A DNA stretch of 64,000 bases from contig JAKZAN010000003.1 of assembly GCA_023053545.1 (NCBI GenBank), positions 777,501-841,500 of the forward strand. Reading direction: 5' to 3'. Of this stretch, positions 34,251 to 46,100 are shown one piece after another; position 1 is the first letter of the stretch; each line of letters begins with the position of its first letter. This stretch comes from Lepidurus packardi (Eukaryota > Arthropoda > Branchiopoda > Notostraca > Triopsidae). The position numbers and the translations under genes were made by a program. The notes below the pieces were generated by a model that searched no databases, had not been told where the DNA came from, and worked only from the letters and a program-made list of their open reading frames with translations.

Positions 34251-36830
34251 GGCATGTTGTAGGAGTTGGCTTAAAAGCAGCAAAACACATAAACCAACAG
34301 TGTTGCACGTGATCTGTATTTTTCTCCCCATGCTTTGCCGCGGCTGACGCCCGAGGGTGCTTAGAACCAAAAGAATAAATATTATGTGTTCAGTATGGTT
34401 TTTGACAACTGAGAAATAAAACGGAATGGATATTGATATGACTAAAAACGTACAGTGAAAGTTGAATGTTACCCCAACAGCCTCATCCTTTGTTGTTTAG
34501 TAACAAGTTTTAACTAAGAAGACCATTGCCCGAATTATGCTTTTAATTAATACCTTAAGTAAAAAATAGAAACCTTAAATACAAAAAATAAAGGACGAGA
34601 AGTTCGAAACTTTTCTTTGGGAACGTATGATGCTGCTGCTGACTTTTTTCTTCGTTCCATTCTTCTTGTAAGACACCAAGTATGACTGGTAAACTTATTA
34701 CTTATGGTGTAACGAATATTACTTTGACCCATAGAATTTCCGGAGCTCTAAAATAGGAAAGCATTTTTTTCGTGACGGCCATATCGAGAGTTTCAAAGCG
34801 CATGATCGTATCCTTGATAAATGTATGCCCCGGAAAGAAAGGGAATGTTGTATTTGTGTAAGGATGTGTATTCGTATTAATTAACCTTGGTGTTGGGGGA
34901 TTCTGTTTGGTATTTGACGTAAGTCTGTGATCTGACTTTATTCTACTTGTACTTGTACTGTTGATTGACCGCACTCGGACGACTTATTGTTGTATTGTAC
35001 TTTCTATATTTGCGTCCTGAACTACCCGTATATAAGCTCCTACGGTTTCGAATACAGTCAGTTTATATTTGCTTAAACAATGGTTTTGGGAAAAAAGGTT
35101 CCTGTGTTGTGCTTTACTGAATAGACCAGCGGTTCGTTTGGACTGCTGCATTATAGCTAATTATCAAAGTCAGGCAGCAACCATGATTAACTTATAAATG
35201 AGCTACATGACGCTTGCCTTAGATCACAAGAATTACAATGACAAATGTAGGGCGTTTAGATTTGTTAAAGGAACTTGTTTTACTAGACTACTTTTTACAA
35301 GACCTCGAGTAGATTGTGTGATTGCTCGAAGAAATCTGTGCTTGTACCTATCCTGAATCCAAAAAGTTTTTATCCGCCTGAGGTAATCTCTAGAGAATTG
35401 GAGGCTGTATACAGCAAGTCAAGGAAGTGATCAGCTTACGCCAAGGGTAGCATAATTAAGGAATACTACTGTAGGAAACTGTTTTGGGCAAAATAAGATT
35501 GTTTTGATTGTTTGGGCCGAGTGGATTCGGTCTTGGCACAACGGTAAGATCCTGCAAGTTTCTTCAAACTATTCTTCGGTTAAATTGGTCAGTAATCTAC
35601 ATCAGCGTCTAATCAAGACTGGGTGCTTGGCGGATTCGATTATATTAACAAGAGAACGCGCGTGAGACCGCAAGGGCCATTGGACCCGAAGAAGAAAAGG
35701 AACGTTTATAAAACGTTTGATCGGAATGTGCAAAATGGCTAAACAATATACAAAAGGAAATGTACAGTCAGAAGCAAACGGTGTGAATGAAAGAGAAAGG
35801 AGAAGTCGGAAGTCTGATCTGATACTTGATTTTTGGCATCTTGGAAGTGAGCTGTACGTGGTCAGCTATAATTGTGTAGGGATTGTTCTTTACACTACTA
35901 CGTATGGAGGAACACCGTCGGCTATCTAGTGTCTTCCGCCTTCTATGCAACGCTATGTTTTAAGCCACATAACATTACATTCTTCGTATAAAAGCTAATA
36001 ATCTTATTATAGCCAAATTTGCAAAACAGGTAAGAAGTGTAAAAGCAATGAGCAGATGCGGGCACTAGCAAAAATAAGGAAAAATCTCAAAATAGTTAGA
36101 AAAGATTTTGTAGACGTTGCTACTTCCTGTCAAAGTCGATCGGGAGTTATGAGCTTTTGGTTTTCGTGGACCGTCGGAACGTGGGAAGAAAAGACAGGAA
36201 GGGAATACACGGTGAGCTAACTTACCGACTTCGAAGAATAAGCAGCTTCTATAAGCATGGGTTAATGTTGTATTAATATAGGCTAAGTGTCTTTATTCTG
36301 TATGGCAAGCAAATTCACTCGTTACACAGGGTTAAAGTAATCACGGATCAAAAGTAAAAACTCGACTTTACTGTTCGCACTCTGGTACACGACTTGCCTT
36401 CTCTAGCTCTCGTACGTGACTCATCCTACTACCACAGTATTTATTTTTTCAAACGTAGTCTACCTGGGTACAACTTTTTCCGAGGTTTGCGAAATGTGCT
36501 TATTTGTCAACTTGCGCTTCAGTTAATGAGAATTAGGGTGTCTACACGGGGTTTAATGGAAATTAACCAATGTTCTTAGAACTTGAAACAATCTCAAGAA
36601 TTGGAAAGCTTAATCGATGGCTAAAATTTAATTCAGGTTCGCAACGAGATGTTCATTGAACTCATGGAGAAGGATTGGGCGTCTTTTTCACCTTTATTTG
36701 GACTTCATTTGGAAAAAAACTAGAATAAATGAGCCCAGTTTGGATTTGATATGGCCCGCCAAAAAGAAGTACAGATGAAAACCCAACAGAAGTGAGTAAA
36801 ATTGTGAATAAAAAGGCAGAAGTGAATAAA
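34251..36830. other. 2.6 kb without a recognisable gene
   Basis: Only short frames occur, none with a known domain. A TATATAAGC box near 35,030 and LTR-like punctuation near 36,290-36,640 are too weak to call. If the Harbinger end and the OTU-MULE gene end belong to one element, this is its interior. If not, the right end of the Harbinger copy should lie here, but I found no GGAACACAGCC in it. Confidence 0.3.
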
Positions 36831-39473
36831 AAGGCGACAACGACCTGGTAAACGATCATGGCCAACATGAGTTAGGCAACATGTAACCTTAATTCTTTTT
36901 GTAAGGTGCGATACTAGCGCAATTATAAAGCTGGTACAACGGACACCCGTACAACAAGACTTTAGTCGCTTCAAGGCACGTTTGCCTGTACCCCGATTTT
37001 TATACGAGAAAGAGCGATTGCACACGTAGGTTGTTATACTGTAACTAGTGCACTTCCGAGCTCCATTTCGATTACGGAAACTAACACAAGCATTTCTTTC
37101 GATCTCTGTTTTCCACGACATGAAACTGTTCTCGTTAGAAAAACTGAATTTCTCTAGCTGGCAGGACAAACCATGTTTATTGTTAACATGCTTAACATAA
37201 GACGTCAGATGTGACAGCTTCTCTTCACAGCCAGGGTGATAGCAAATTATTCTTGGTTTCTGTTCGAGCTTTCTCTTTTTTCTAGCAACGTTACAGAATT
37301 CGTCGTCAGAATCGATGACTAAAGTACTGCAATTAATGGTATCAGCAGACACGCTACCACTAACACTGCTCTGAAACGCAGAATTTATTACTGGGTCGTA
37401 AGTCGGCTCTGACTGATCTAACTCGACTAAGATGTGCAATTGCTGCTTGTCAACTGAAATCACGTTTAAGGAATGCTCCTTGTCTACCGGGCCAATTAAG
37501 GGGATCTCCTCAGAAGTACGTGTTTCTTCTAATTCAAGAGAATGAACTAATTCTACATGACGGGTGAGCATGTCTGCTCTAGAAAACTGCAAACTACACT
37601 GCGGGCACTCAAAACTAGACTTGCTACATCTTTTCTTTTCTATATGCAACTTCAAATTGCTCTTCCTTGTGAAAACGGTTTTACAGTCTTTGCACGTAAA
37701 GCCGCTAGATCCTTGCTCGGCAAGCAAAATTTGACTAGAGCCTAATTCAAGAGAATGAACTAATTCTACATGACGGGTGAGCATGTCTGCTCTAGAAAAC
37801 TGCAAACTACACTGCGGGCACTCAAAACTAGACTTGCTACATCTTTTCTTTTCTATATGCAACTTCAAATTGCTCTTCCAGGTGAAAACGGTTTTACAGT
37901 CTTCGCACGTAAAGCCCTTAGATCCTTGCTCGGCAAGCAAAATTTGACTAGAGCCTAATTAAAGAGAATGAACTAATTCTACATGACGGGTGAGCATGTC
38001 TGTTCTAGAAAACTGTAAACTACACTGCGGGCACTCAAAACTAGACTTGCTACATCTTTTCCTTTCTATATGCAACTTCAAATTGCTCTTCCTTGTGAAA
38101 ACGGTTTTACAGTCTTTGCACGTAAAGCCCTTAGATTCTTGCTCGGCAAGCAGAATCTGACTAGAGCTTTGTTTTCCTAGCTGAAACTTGCAGCGCTTGT
38201 TTATGTGGTTCTCCAAATTTTGATTTGTTTTGAACGTAGTTTCACATCCCTTGCACGAAAATTTTGAAGGCCCTTGCTTGGTATGAGATACTACTCTGCC
38301 TGACTTCACACCAGGTGTTTTACCATTCGATGAAATGGCTTTAGTGACATTTTCTTCGTGCTCTCCATTATTTGCGGCAAAAGCTTTTGGGACAGACAAT
38401 TCAAAATCTGAGCTTGAATTTTCATGCGAGAACGACTCGCGAAGCCCTGAACTAACAGCGCTACTACTATTTTGCATAGAGCTGCAAAAAGAAACTGCAA
38501 CAGGTGTTATCACATTTGCAGTTTCAATTGGATGACTGGGAATAACTGACGCAGTTTCTACCACATCAAGAACCGGAAGAGTGCAGTTCTCTGACAAAAA
38601 GAGGGGTGACTGACTAGCACGCTCAATCACAGGCACAAAATGAATGGGATTCCAGGATGTTGGAGGGACTAAACGTCCATTTTCCTTCTTCGTGAAGTTT
38701 GCCAAAAGCCCAGTCCACAAAATTCGAATAGTTTCAGAGGAAACGGCACCGCTTGGTGAAAACGTCTCGTTTAAAAAATTCGCTTGATGAGATGCTCTGA
38801 TTCCATCCGCTTTCGGATAAACTGACTCCACGGCTATCTTACAAACATTAGCCAAAGCTGGGAATGCAATAATGCTCGAATATTCCCGATCCCTGGCGTG
38901 TTCCATGGAATAGTACTTAAAACAGTCTTCCGCCGGTGGAATACCTGTAGGGCACACTGAGTCAACGCCCGTGAATTTAACACGGTCGAAAGTGAATCCT
39001 GAGTACTCGACTAGGGTTCCAATTTGTTTCATCGAGAGGTATCCTGCCGACTCCCTGGAGTACAACTCATAATTGGTTGCTAATTCGACCACAACTCGGC
39101 AGCGCAACTCAACGGCATGCCTTTGGTTGCCGAACAAAGACAAAGAAGCGGAATTGTAGAAACAATTCCCATCTCCATTGCTGCACAAAGCTAAACATTC
39201 GCTCAAACGCTCGGGCAAAGTACTGGAAGCAGTTGTGTCAATTTGGTCAATATTAAGACTCTGAGATTGCCATATTGCCATACGCTTCGGGAGAGGGTAA
39301 GCATCGAACTCTGTTTTCTTTGAAAAACACGCCTGCCTAAACTTCTCAAAATGTTCGTTACTAATCAGTATGGGCGCTCTTGAAGAACTATCGTAAGCCG
39401 ACGCAGGCAAATTTGCTCTACGTTCAAGATCGCGTAGACAATTTTTAAAAAACTGCGCCCTTGATTTACTCAT
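36831..39473 (-). pseudogene. OTU protease - C2H2 zinc finger - MULE-like protein, copy 1 (3'-truncated)
   Basis: The first frame (39,473-37,959, 504 codons) starts with MSKSRAQFF. An OTU cysteine-protease fold has GDGNCFYNSAS with candidate catalytic Asp101/Cys104, and WNPIHFVPV with His278. Three zinc fingers follow: C-x2-C at about 407-428 (CKGCETTF), 452-474 (CKDCKTVF) and 481-502 (CPQCSLQF). A TAA replaces a Glu codon after LVHSL. The same frame then goes on (37,940-36,831) with two more copies of the 71-residue two-finger module, another finger (CYHPGCEEKL) and a Cys/His-rich MULE-associated region (CRSF..., LTHVGHDRLPG). It ends abruptly at 36,831, where similarity to copy 2 stops. OTU enzymes remove ubiquitin; whether this one does is unknown. 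The nonsense codon is shared with copy 2 and so predates the duplication. Confidence 0.8.
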
Positions 39474-40038
39474 ATTAGTAAAGAGAGAAAGGGTTAATCT
39501 GTTAGAAGAAAAAAGTCAAATAATCTAATCCAGGGTTAAGAGAAAAAAAATTAATCCGGGTTAAAGAAGAACAGAACTAAATAATCAATCCAAGAAAAAA
39601 GTCAAAGGGAAAAAAGGGAAACACAGAACAGACTGAAGGAAGAATGGTTCAATGCAACGGCCTTATATAGTGTGCTGCGGCATGCAACCCTCGCAGCGGA
39701 TCGCTAGCCCCTCCCCTAACATGGCTGAACCCGCTTTTATGCGAATTGCCGCGGTTTGCCGCGGTTGCCGCGGTCTAGAAGAAGGGTTGTGATAGCCAAT
39801 CCATGGCACTAGGTAAAAGCAGCGTTTGTTTACAATACACGTAACTCCCCCTCAATGCAGAAGCGCACAACGTCTCAACCCGACTTTGCTGGGCTAACGC
39901 CATTTCAAAATGGGGTTAACCCTGACGGTGTCTAACACCACTTTCAACCCAGGTTTGGCTAGTGAAAACACTCAGGTTAGTTAATCCGGGTTAATTTCGC
40001 TCGCTAACCCGGGTTAAGATGGCAGTGGGAACACAGCC
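39474..40038 (-). repeat. 5' flank and terminal repeat of the OTU-MULE element, copy 1
   Basis: From the gene outwards there are the CCGCGGCAA module (39,727-39,776), several TAACCCGGGTTA-like palindromes (for example 39,992-40,016) and finally GGGAACACAGCC ending at 40,038, after which the BEL element resumes. The terminal GGCTGTGTTCC (read inward) equals the start of the Harbinger element at 31,555, and the subterminal palindromes also match. This suggests the gene sits on a Harbinger-type element, or that one 8.5-kb element spans 31,555-40,038. Confidence 0.65.
39663..39669 (-). promoter_or_regulatory. TATA box of the OTU-MULE gene, copy 1
   Basis: TATATAA on the minus strand, about 190 bp before the ATG at 39,473, inside a G/C-rich region. 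A plausible TATA promoter. The transcription start was not mapped. Confidence 0.45.
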
Positions 40039-40855
40039 TAAGTAATACAAAAAAGGTTATTAAGGACATACTTCTAAGAAATACAACATCCTCCCCCCTT
40101 TTGTAGTAACACTTACAAAACTACTAATGCAATTCAAGGGGATACAAACGGGATATAGGCCTTGTGAGAAATTCATTTTTAGTCTTTAATTGTACCGCCC
40201 GCGTCCGCCCATCTCGACCAGGATACAACTCCAAAACGCTTCCAAGCTTCCATAATTGACGTTTGACGTTATCTTCTTTAATAATGACAACATCTCCGAT
40301 GCCCACAGATTTTACGGCTGAAGTTCGAGTCGTTGACCTCCAAAGTTCCGGCAAGTATTCCTTCGTCCATCGGCTCCAAAAGTGATCCACCATACGATCG
40401 CGGTAACGCATGCGTTGGATAATTCCATGGCAGAGACCGTAGTAGGCCTAGACGATGGTACGAGAGGAGGCAGGCAATTAAGACGTTTTCCGATGAGAAA
40501 GTGACTTGGCGTCAATGGCTCCAGGTCTTCAGGGTCATCGTATAGATGTGTCAAAGGTCGTGAATTGATAGATGCTTCGATTTCACTCAAAATGGTTTCC
40601 ATTTCTTCATAGGCGAAGCTAGTCTTGTCTAAGATTTTCTTCAACGCAGTTTTAACGCTTCTTACCATTCTTTCGTAAAAACCTCCCCACCATGGGGATC
40701 GTTCGGCAATGAACTTCCAGTGAATGAGAAAATTCGAAAGAAAATTCTGAAAGTCAGCCGAGTTAGCAATTTGGCGATGAAGTTGCTGGAGGTCTCGATT
40801 GGTGCGCTTTGAATGTGAAGGCGTTGTCCGAATAAATCGTGTGAGGAAAACCACG
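40039..40855 (-). mobile_element. BEL/Pao element B: integrase C-terminal end and start of its 3' LTR, copy 1
   Basis: Minus-strand motifs ERSPWWGGFYERMVRSVKTA, EASINSRPLTHLYDDPEDLE and FWSRWTKEYLPELWR are the end of a BEL integrase and its DUF5641-type tail. After the stop (40,124) a G-rich purine tract (40,089-40,101) leads into TGTTGTATTTC at 40,088, the start of the 3' LTR. That LTR is cut at 40,038 by the DNA-transposon end. The rest of the element lies at 47,018-47,834, 48,451-49,130 and 52,766-56,099. It is a fossil interrupted by several later insertions. Confidence 0.85.
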
Positions 40856-41471
40856 TGTTACGGCTCGAACGACGTTTCTCACACGTAACACTATAGATTC
40901 AAAAGTCGGGGTTTTCGAGGGAATAAAACGATTGTCTATTTTAATGGTATAAAACAAGTCACTGAACAATTAAAGGAAGCAAAGGTGTCTAACGTTGGAA
41001 GCAGACGAAGATTCGGTCGCTACGTCGTCTAACGTACGGTTAGTGTTAGAGTCGGACGGCAACAACCTGAATCCGGAACAGACAGTCAGTTAAATAGTCA
41101 AGAGTCTTTGTCTGTTAGTTTCATACGAAACATGGCTTTCGCACATGTGTTTGCAGTTAGGTTCTTTAGGTAACAAATCTTCTCAAGGGGTTCCATGCAA
41201 CGGGTACCCCTTGCCTAACTGTCAGTCGAAAGAGTCAATTTTCGGCCCAGTTTTACGACATAACAGACCATCGCTGGACCTCTGGTTCCAGCCTCCGTGA
41301 GAACGGTCAGCAGCCGCTCCCACCTAGGCATACCAGTTCGACGGTCAAGCAATGGCCTGTCATAAACAAAGGGTAGGTCGTTCAGTCAAATAATTAGGTT
41401 AACTGAGTCACGGGTCAGACAGTATATTGTATCAAATGTTAAGTTCGTCCATTCCGGAGTGATCCGGAACA
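40856..41471 (-). repeat. LTR (616 bp) of BEL/Pao element C
   Basis: On the plus strand it runs from TGTTACGG to CCGGAACA, a clean TG...CA pair with inverted ends. It is preceded by CCACG (40,851-40,855), the target duplication seen in full around the solo copy at 47,835. The pol end of element C follows directly, so this is the element's 3' LTR in minus orientation. Its sequence is essentially the same as the solo LTR, so the two parted recently. Confidence 0.9.
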
Positions 41472-43192
41472 TCGCCGGCCCTGTTTCCTGGCCAGGAAAC
41501 ACCTTACTCCCTGGTCTCTTCCAGCAGACAAAGTTTCACAGTGGGGCGCGTGTATTCCCCACTTACAATCTTGACTATAGCAGCTCTAGTCTGACCATCC
41601 GGACCGGACAGCGGTTTGACGATGCGGCCAAGCGGCCAGTGACCACGAGGCGATTGGTGGTCGACGATAAGGACGAGATCTCCTTCTTTGAGGTTGCGTT
41701 TAGGAGCCAACCATTTCCTGCGCTCTATTAGGGCCGACACGTACTCACGAAGCCACCGTTTCCAGAAACGGTTTGCCAGGGCTTGAGTAGCTCGCCAGCG
41801 TTTTCGTGAGCTTATTTCATCTTCACGAAAGATGTCGGGCGGAAGGTTAAGGTTGGATCTTCCCATCAGGAAATGGTTTGGAGTCAGAGGTTCGGGGTCA
41901 GTGTGATCGACACTGACGTGTGTCAGTGGACGGCCGTTGATTAAGGACTCCGCTTCGGCGAAAACTGTAACAAGTAATTCGTCCGTTACAACTTGACCCT
42001 TCAGGGTCATGTTCAAAGCCCTTTTTGCAGACCGGACCATTCTCTCCCATACACCGCCAAAGTGTGGGGAAGCCGGTGGCGAAAAGTGCCATTCGATGCC
42101 CTTCTGGGCCATACAATCGGTAATGTTATCCTGGTTCCACCTTCTCAAGGCTTCTCGTAACTCCTTCTCTCCAGCAGCAAGGTTGGTCCCATTGTCACTG
42201 AAACATGTCGTAGGGCACCCTCGGCGGCTGACAAAACGGCGGAAAGCCAGGAGGAAGGAGTCGGTATCCAAAGAGTGGGCCACCTCTAAATGGATAGCTC
42301 GGGTGGTGAGACAGGTGAACAGGCAGCCATATCGTTTATGGGTTCTGCGGTGAATTACCACAAACATTGGGCCAAAGAAGTCCACTCCCGTATGCGTAAA
42401 TGGCGGCTTGTAGGCTTCAAGTCGCTGTCGTGGCAACGGTGCCATCATAGGGGCTTGTGGCATGGCCTTAAATCGAATGCAGAAAGGACAGTGGCGGATG
42501 AACCTACGGATTGTGGCCCGTCCGCGAAGTATCCAGTATTTACTGCGGACTTCAGCGAATGTACGGTCCGTTGACTCGTGTAACACGTGCTCGTGTGCGT
42601 CCCCAATCAGCAGTCTAGCTAGGTGGGAGTCTGGATCGAGGATTAACGGATGCTTAGTTTCTCGATCCAAATCTGCGTGTTCCAAGCGTCCTCCTACTCG
42701 CAGAAGTCCTTCTTCGTCCAGGTAGGGAGTTAACTTCAGAAGACGAGAGTTGTTGGGAAGTTTGTCCGACTTCCTCAGGGCCACTATTTCTTCACGGAAA
42801 GTTTCTTGTTGAGCGATTCGAAGGAGTAGGGCAAGGGACTTCCTTAGTTCGTGTGCCGATAAAGGACCGCCACTTCTCTCGTCGGATTTTGCTCGTGCGT
42901 TGTTGGTAAAACGCATCATGTAAGTTAATATCCTCTTTGGACGACAAAGTCGGGAAGCCTTCATCATTAACGTGATGATGCGGTTATCCTCCTTCGCAAC
43001 ATGGCCAGCCCATTTGCTAGGAAGGACTTCGGGGTCCGGCATAGAGCAATCCGGGGTACCTTCCCACTTGGGCCAGTGCGGCCTGGGCCCGGTAAGAAAG
43101 TCAGGGCCATTGAACCACCGATGCTGCAGGGTAAGCTGAGAAGCGGGCACACCTCTGCTGGCATCATCAGCCGGATTTAGCCGTCCGGGGAC
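41472..43192 (-). mobile_element. BEL/Pao element C: RNase H end, integrase and C-terminal region (5'-truncated)
   Basis: A long minus-strand frame ends at 41,504, about 30 bp before the LTR, which is the normal BEL layout. Motifs are PGRLNPADDASRGVPA, the integrase zinc region (HEHVLHEST with CPFCIRF), the core (PFTHTGVDFFGPMFV, CFSDNGTNLAAGEKE, HFGGVWERMVRSAKR) and a DUF5641-type tail. The earlier parts (gag, protease, RT) are missing, because at 43,192/43,193 the sequence switches to the MULE gene of duplication unit 2. The open frame that begins at 43,354 is therefore a chimera of MULE and BEL codons. The part present looks open, but the element is incomplete. Confidence 0.9.
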
Positions 43193-46100
43193 AACAAAGT
43201 AAGCCAAGAACATTGGATGGTGTTCTTCTGCGTACGTCAGGAAAGCTTGCAAACGTCTTTGAAAGATACTTTTCTCTCTAATCCGGATTAAATGGCCGAG
43301 TAGAGACAGAATGTTGTTGATAACTTCCGTGTCCGCACGGGGATGATCGTGCAATCTTTTGTGCCACGCTCTTTCTACATGCCAAATGCAAATGCGCCTG
43401 GTGGTAATCGAAACGTCAAAAACATTTTCCAGGCAAGCCAGAATTGATCTGCCATGTCACTCATAAATTCCAAAGTTTTAATACTACCAACCTTTTCTTT
43501 AATTTTGGAAAAGAATAAACGATATACTTCTCTATTCTCTCTATCACTTAGAAGAAAAGCAACCGGATAACCCGATCGATCTTTAGACAAGACGAGAAGC
43601 GTTGTCAAAACAAACATATACTGGTTAACCTGGTAAGTACTGTCTATGCATATACATTTATGGGCATACTTCTTTAAGGCTTCCTGCTGATCCTCGTACA
43701 TAATGCCTAGAGCAAAGTTTTCAACACCTAATTCTGCAACACCTTCATCTGCAACGTTTTGCTTTTTATACAGAAATACCGGATTATATTCCTCTGTTGC
43801 CATTTGTTGGATCCACAAGTCAACGCTCTCAGAATCGATCTTATGTTTCCGGAAAACGCTCGGGTTTTTCTGAGCTATGTTATGTAAATCTTTCATGGTA
43901 ACGGCCTGATCCCTAGAAAGTACATCACTGGTGATGGGTTCTGCCATACAACTCTCAACAATTTTGCGTTTAGGGATTCCGATCATAAGCTTATGTTGTA
44001 ATTCTTCTTCTGTTCCCTTATGAAGGCGACAACGACCTGGTAAACGATCATGGCCAACATGAGTTAGGCAACATGTAACCTTAATTCTTTTTGTAAGGTG
44101 CGATACTAGCGCAATTATAAAGCTGGTACAACGGACACCCGTACAACAAGACTTTAGTCGCTTCAAGGCACGTTTGCCTGTACCCCGATTTTTATACGAG
44201 AAAGAGCGATTGCACACGTAGGTTGTTATACTGTAACTAGTGCACTTCCGAGCTCCCCTTCGATTACGGAAACTAACACAAGCATTTCTTTCGATCTCTG
44301 TTTTCCACGACATGAAACTGTTCTCGTTAGAAAAACTGAATTTCTCTAGCTGGCAGGACAAACCATGTTTATTGTTAACATGCTTAACATAAGACGTCAG
44401 ATGTGACAGCTTCTCTTCACAGCCAGGGTGATAGCAAATTATTCTTGGTTTCTGTTCGAGCTTTCTCTTTTTTCTAGCAACGTTACAGAATTCGTCGTCA
44501 GAATCGATGACTAAAGTACTGCAATTAATGGTATCAGCAGACACGCTACCACTAACACTGCTCTGAAACGCAGAATTTATTACTGGGTCGTAAGTCGGCT
44601 CTGACTGATCTAACTCGACTAAGATGTGCAATTGCTGCTTGTCAACTGAAATCACGTTTAAGGAATGCTCCTTGTCTACCGGGCCAATTAAGGGGATCTC
44701 CTCAGAAGTACGTGTTTCTTCTAATTCAAGAGAATGAACTAATTCTACATGACGGGTGAGCATGTCTGCTCTAGAAAACTGCAAACTACACTGCGGGCAC
44801 TCAAAACTAGACTTGCTACATCTTTTCTTTTCTATATGCAACTTCAAATTGCTCTTCCAGGTGAAAACGGTTTTACAGTCTTCGCACGTAAAGCCCTTAG
44901 ATCCTTGCTCGGCAAGCAAAATTTGACTAGAGCCTAATTAAAGAGAATGAACTAATTCTACATGACGGGTGAGCATGTCTGTTCTAGAAAACTGTAAACT
45001 ACACTGCGGGCACTCAAAACTAGACTTGCTACATCTTTTCCTTTCTATATGCAACTTCAAATTGCTCTTCCTTGTGAAAACGGTTTTACAGTCTTTGCAC
45101 GTAAAGCCCTTAGATTCTTGCTCGGCAAGCAGAATCTGACTAGAGCTTTGTTTTCCTAGCTGAAACTTGCAGCGCTTGTTTATGTGGTTCTCCAAATTTT
45201 GATTTGTTTTGAACGTAGTTTCACATCCCTTGCACGAAAATTTTGAAGGCCCTTGCTTGGTATGAGATACTACTCTGCCTGACTTCACACCAGGTGTTTT
45301 ACCATTCGATGAAATGGCTTTAGTGACATTTTCTTCGTGCTCTCCATTATTTGCGGCAAAAGCTTTTGGGACAGACAATTCAAAATCTGAGCTTGAATTT
45401 TCATGCGAGAACGACTCGCGAAGCCCTGAACTAACAGCGCTACTACTATTTTGCATAGAGCTGCAAAAAGAAACTGCAACAGGTGTTATCACATTTGCAG
45501 TTTCAATTGGATGACTGGGAATAACTGACGCAGTTTCTACCACATCAAGAACCGGAAGAGTGCAGTTCTCTGACAAAAAGAGGGGTGACTGACTAGCACG
45601 CTCAATCACAGGCACAAAATGAATGGGATTCCAGGATGTTGGAGGGACTAAACGTCCATTTTCCTTCTTCGTGAAGTTTGCCAAAAGCCCAGTCCACAAA
45701 ATTCGAATAGTTTCAGAGGAAACGGCACCGCTTGGTGAAAACGTCTCGTTTAAAAAATTCGCTTGATGAGATGCTCTGATTCCATCCGCTTTCGGATAAA
45801 CTGACTCCACGGCTATCTTACAAACATTAGCCAAAGCTGGGAATGCAATAATGCTCGAATATTCCCGATCCCTGGCGTGTTCCATGGAATAGTACTTAAA
45901 ACAGTCTTCCGCCGGTGGAATACCTGTAGGGCACACTGAGTCAACGCCCGTGAATTTAACACGGTCGAAAGTGAATCCTGAGTACTCGACTAGGGTTCCA
46001 ATTTGTTTCATCGAGAGGTATCCTGCCGACTCCCTGGAGTACAACTCATAATTGGTTGCTAATTCGACCACAACTCGGCAGCGCAACTCAACGGCATGCC

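Larger units (their letters stand above)
36831..41471 (+). repeat. tandem duplication, unit 1
   Basis: This stretch is almost identical to 44,023-48,450. The offset is 6,979 bp from 37,960 onward and 7,192 bp before, because unit 1 has one extra 213-bp zinc-finger module. I noted only a few base differences (for example one near 40,644 and two near 37,066). The unit begins within the MULE region and ends at the BEL LTR end. Confidence 0.9.

Noticed and set aside
34860-35160. LTR-like region with TATATAAGC
   Set aside because: No TG...CA ends, target duplication or neighbouring pol sequence.
35520-35600. tRNA-like A-box sequence (TGGCACAACGG)
   Set aside because: No matching B box, acceptor stem or cloverleaf could be folded.
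31555-40038. Target-site duplication proving a single 8.5-kb element
   Set aside because: Left flank CTAC and right flank TAAG do not match convincingly. It was kept only as a hypothesis.
41504-43354. A 616-codon protein as a single gene
   Set aside because: Its first 54 codons belong to the MULE gene and the rest to BEL element C. The frame is a chance fusion at the duplication junction.
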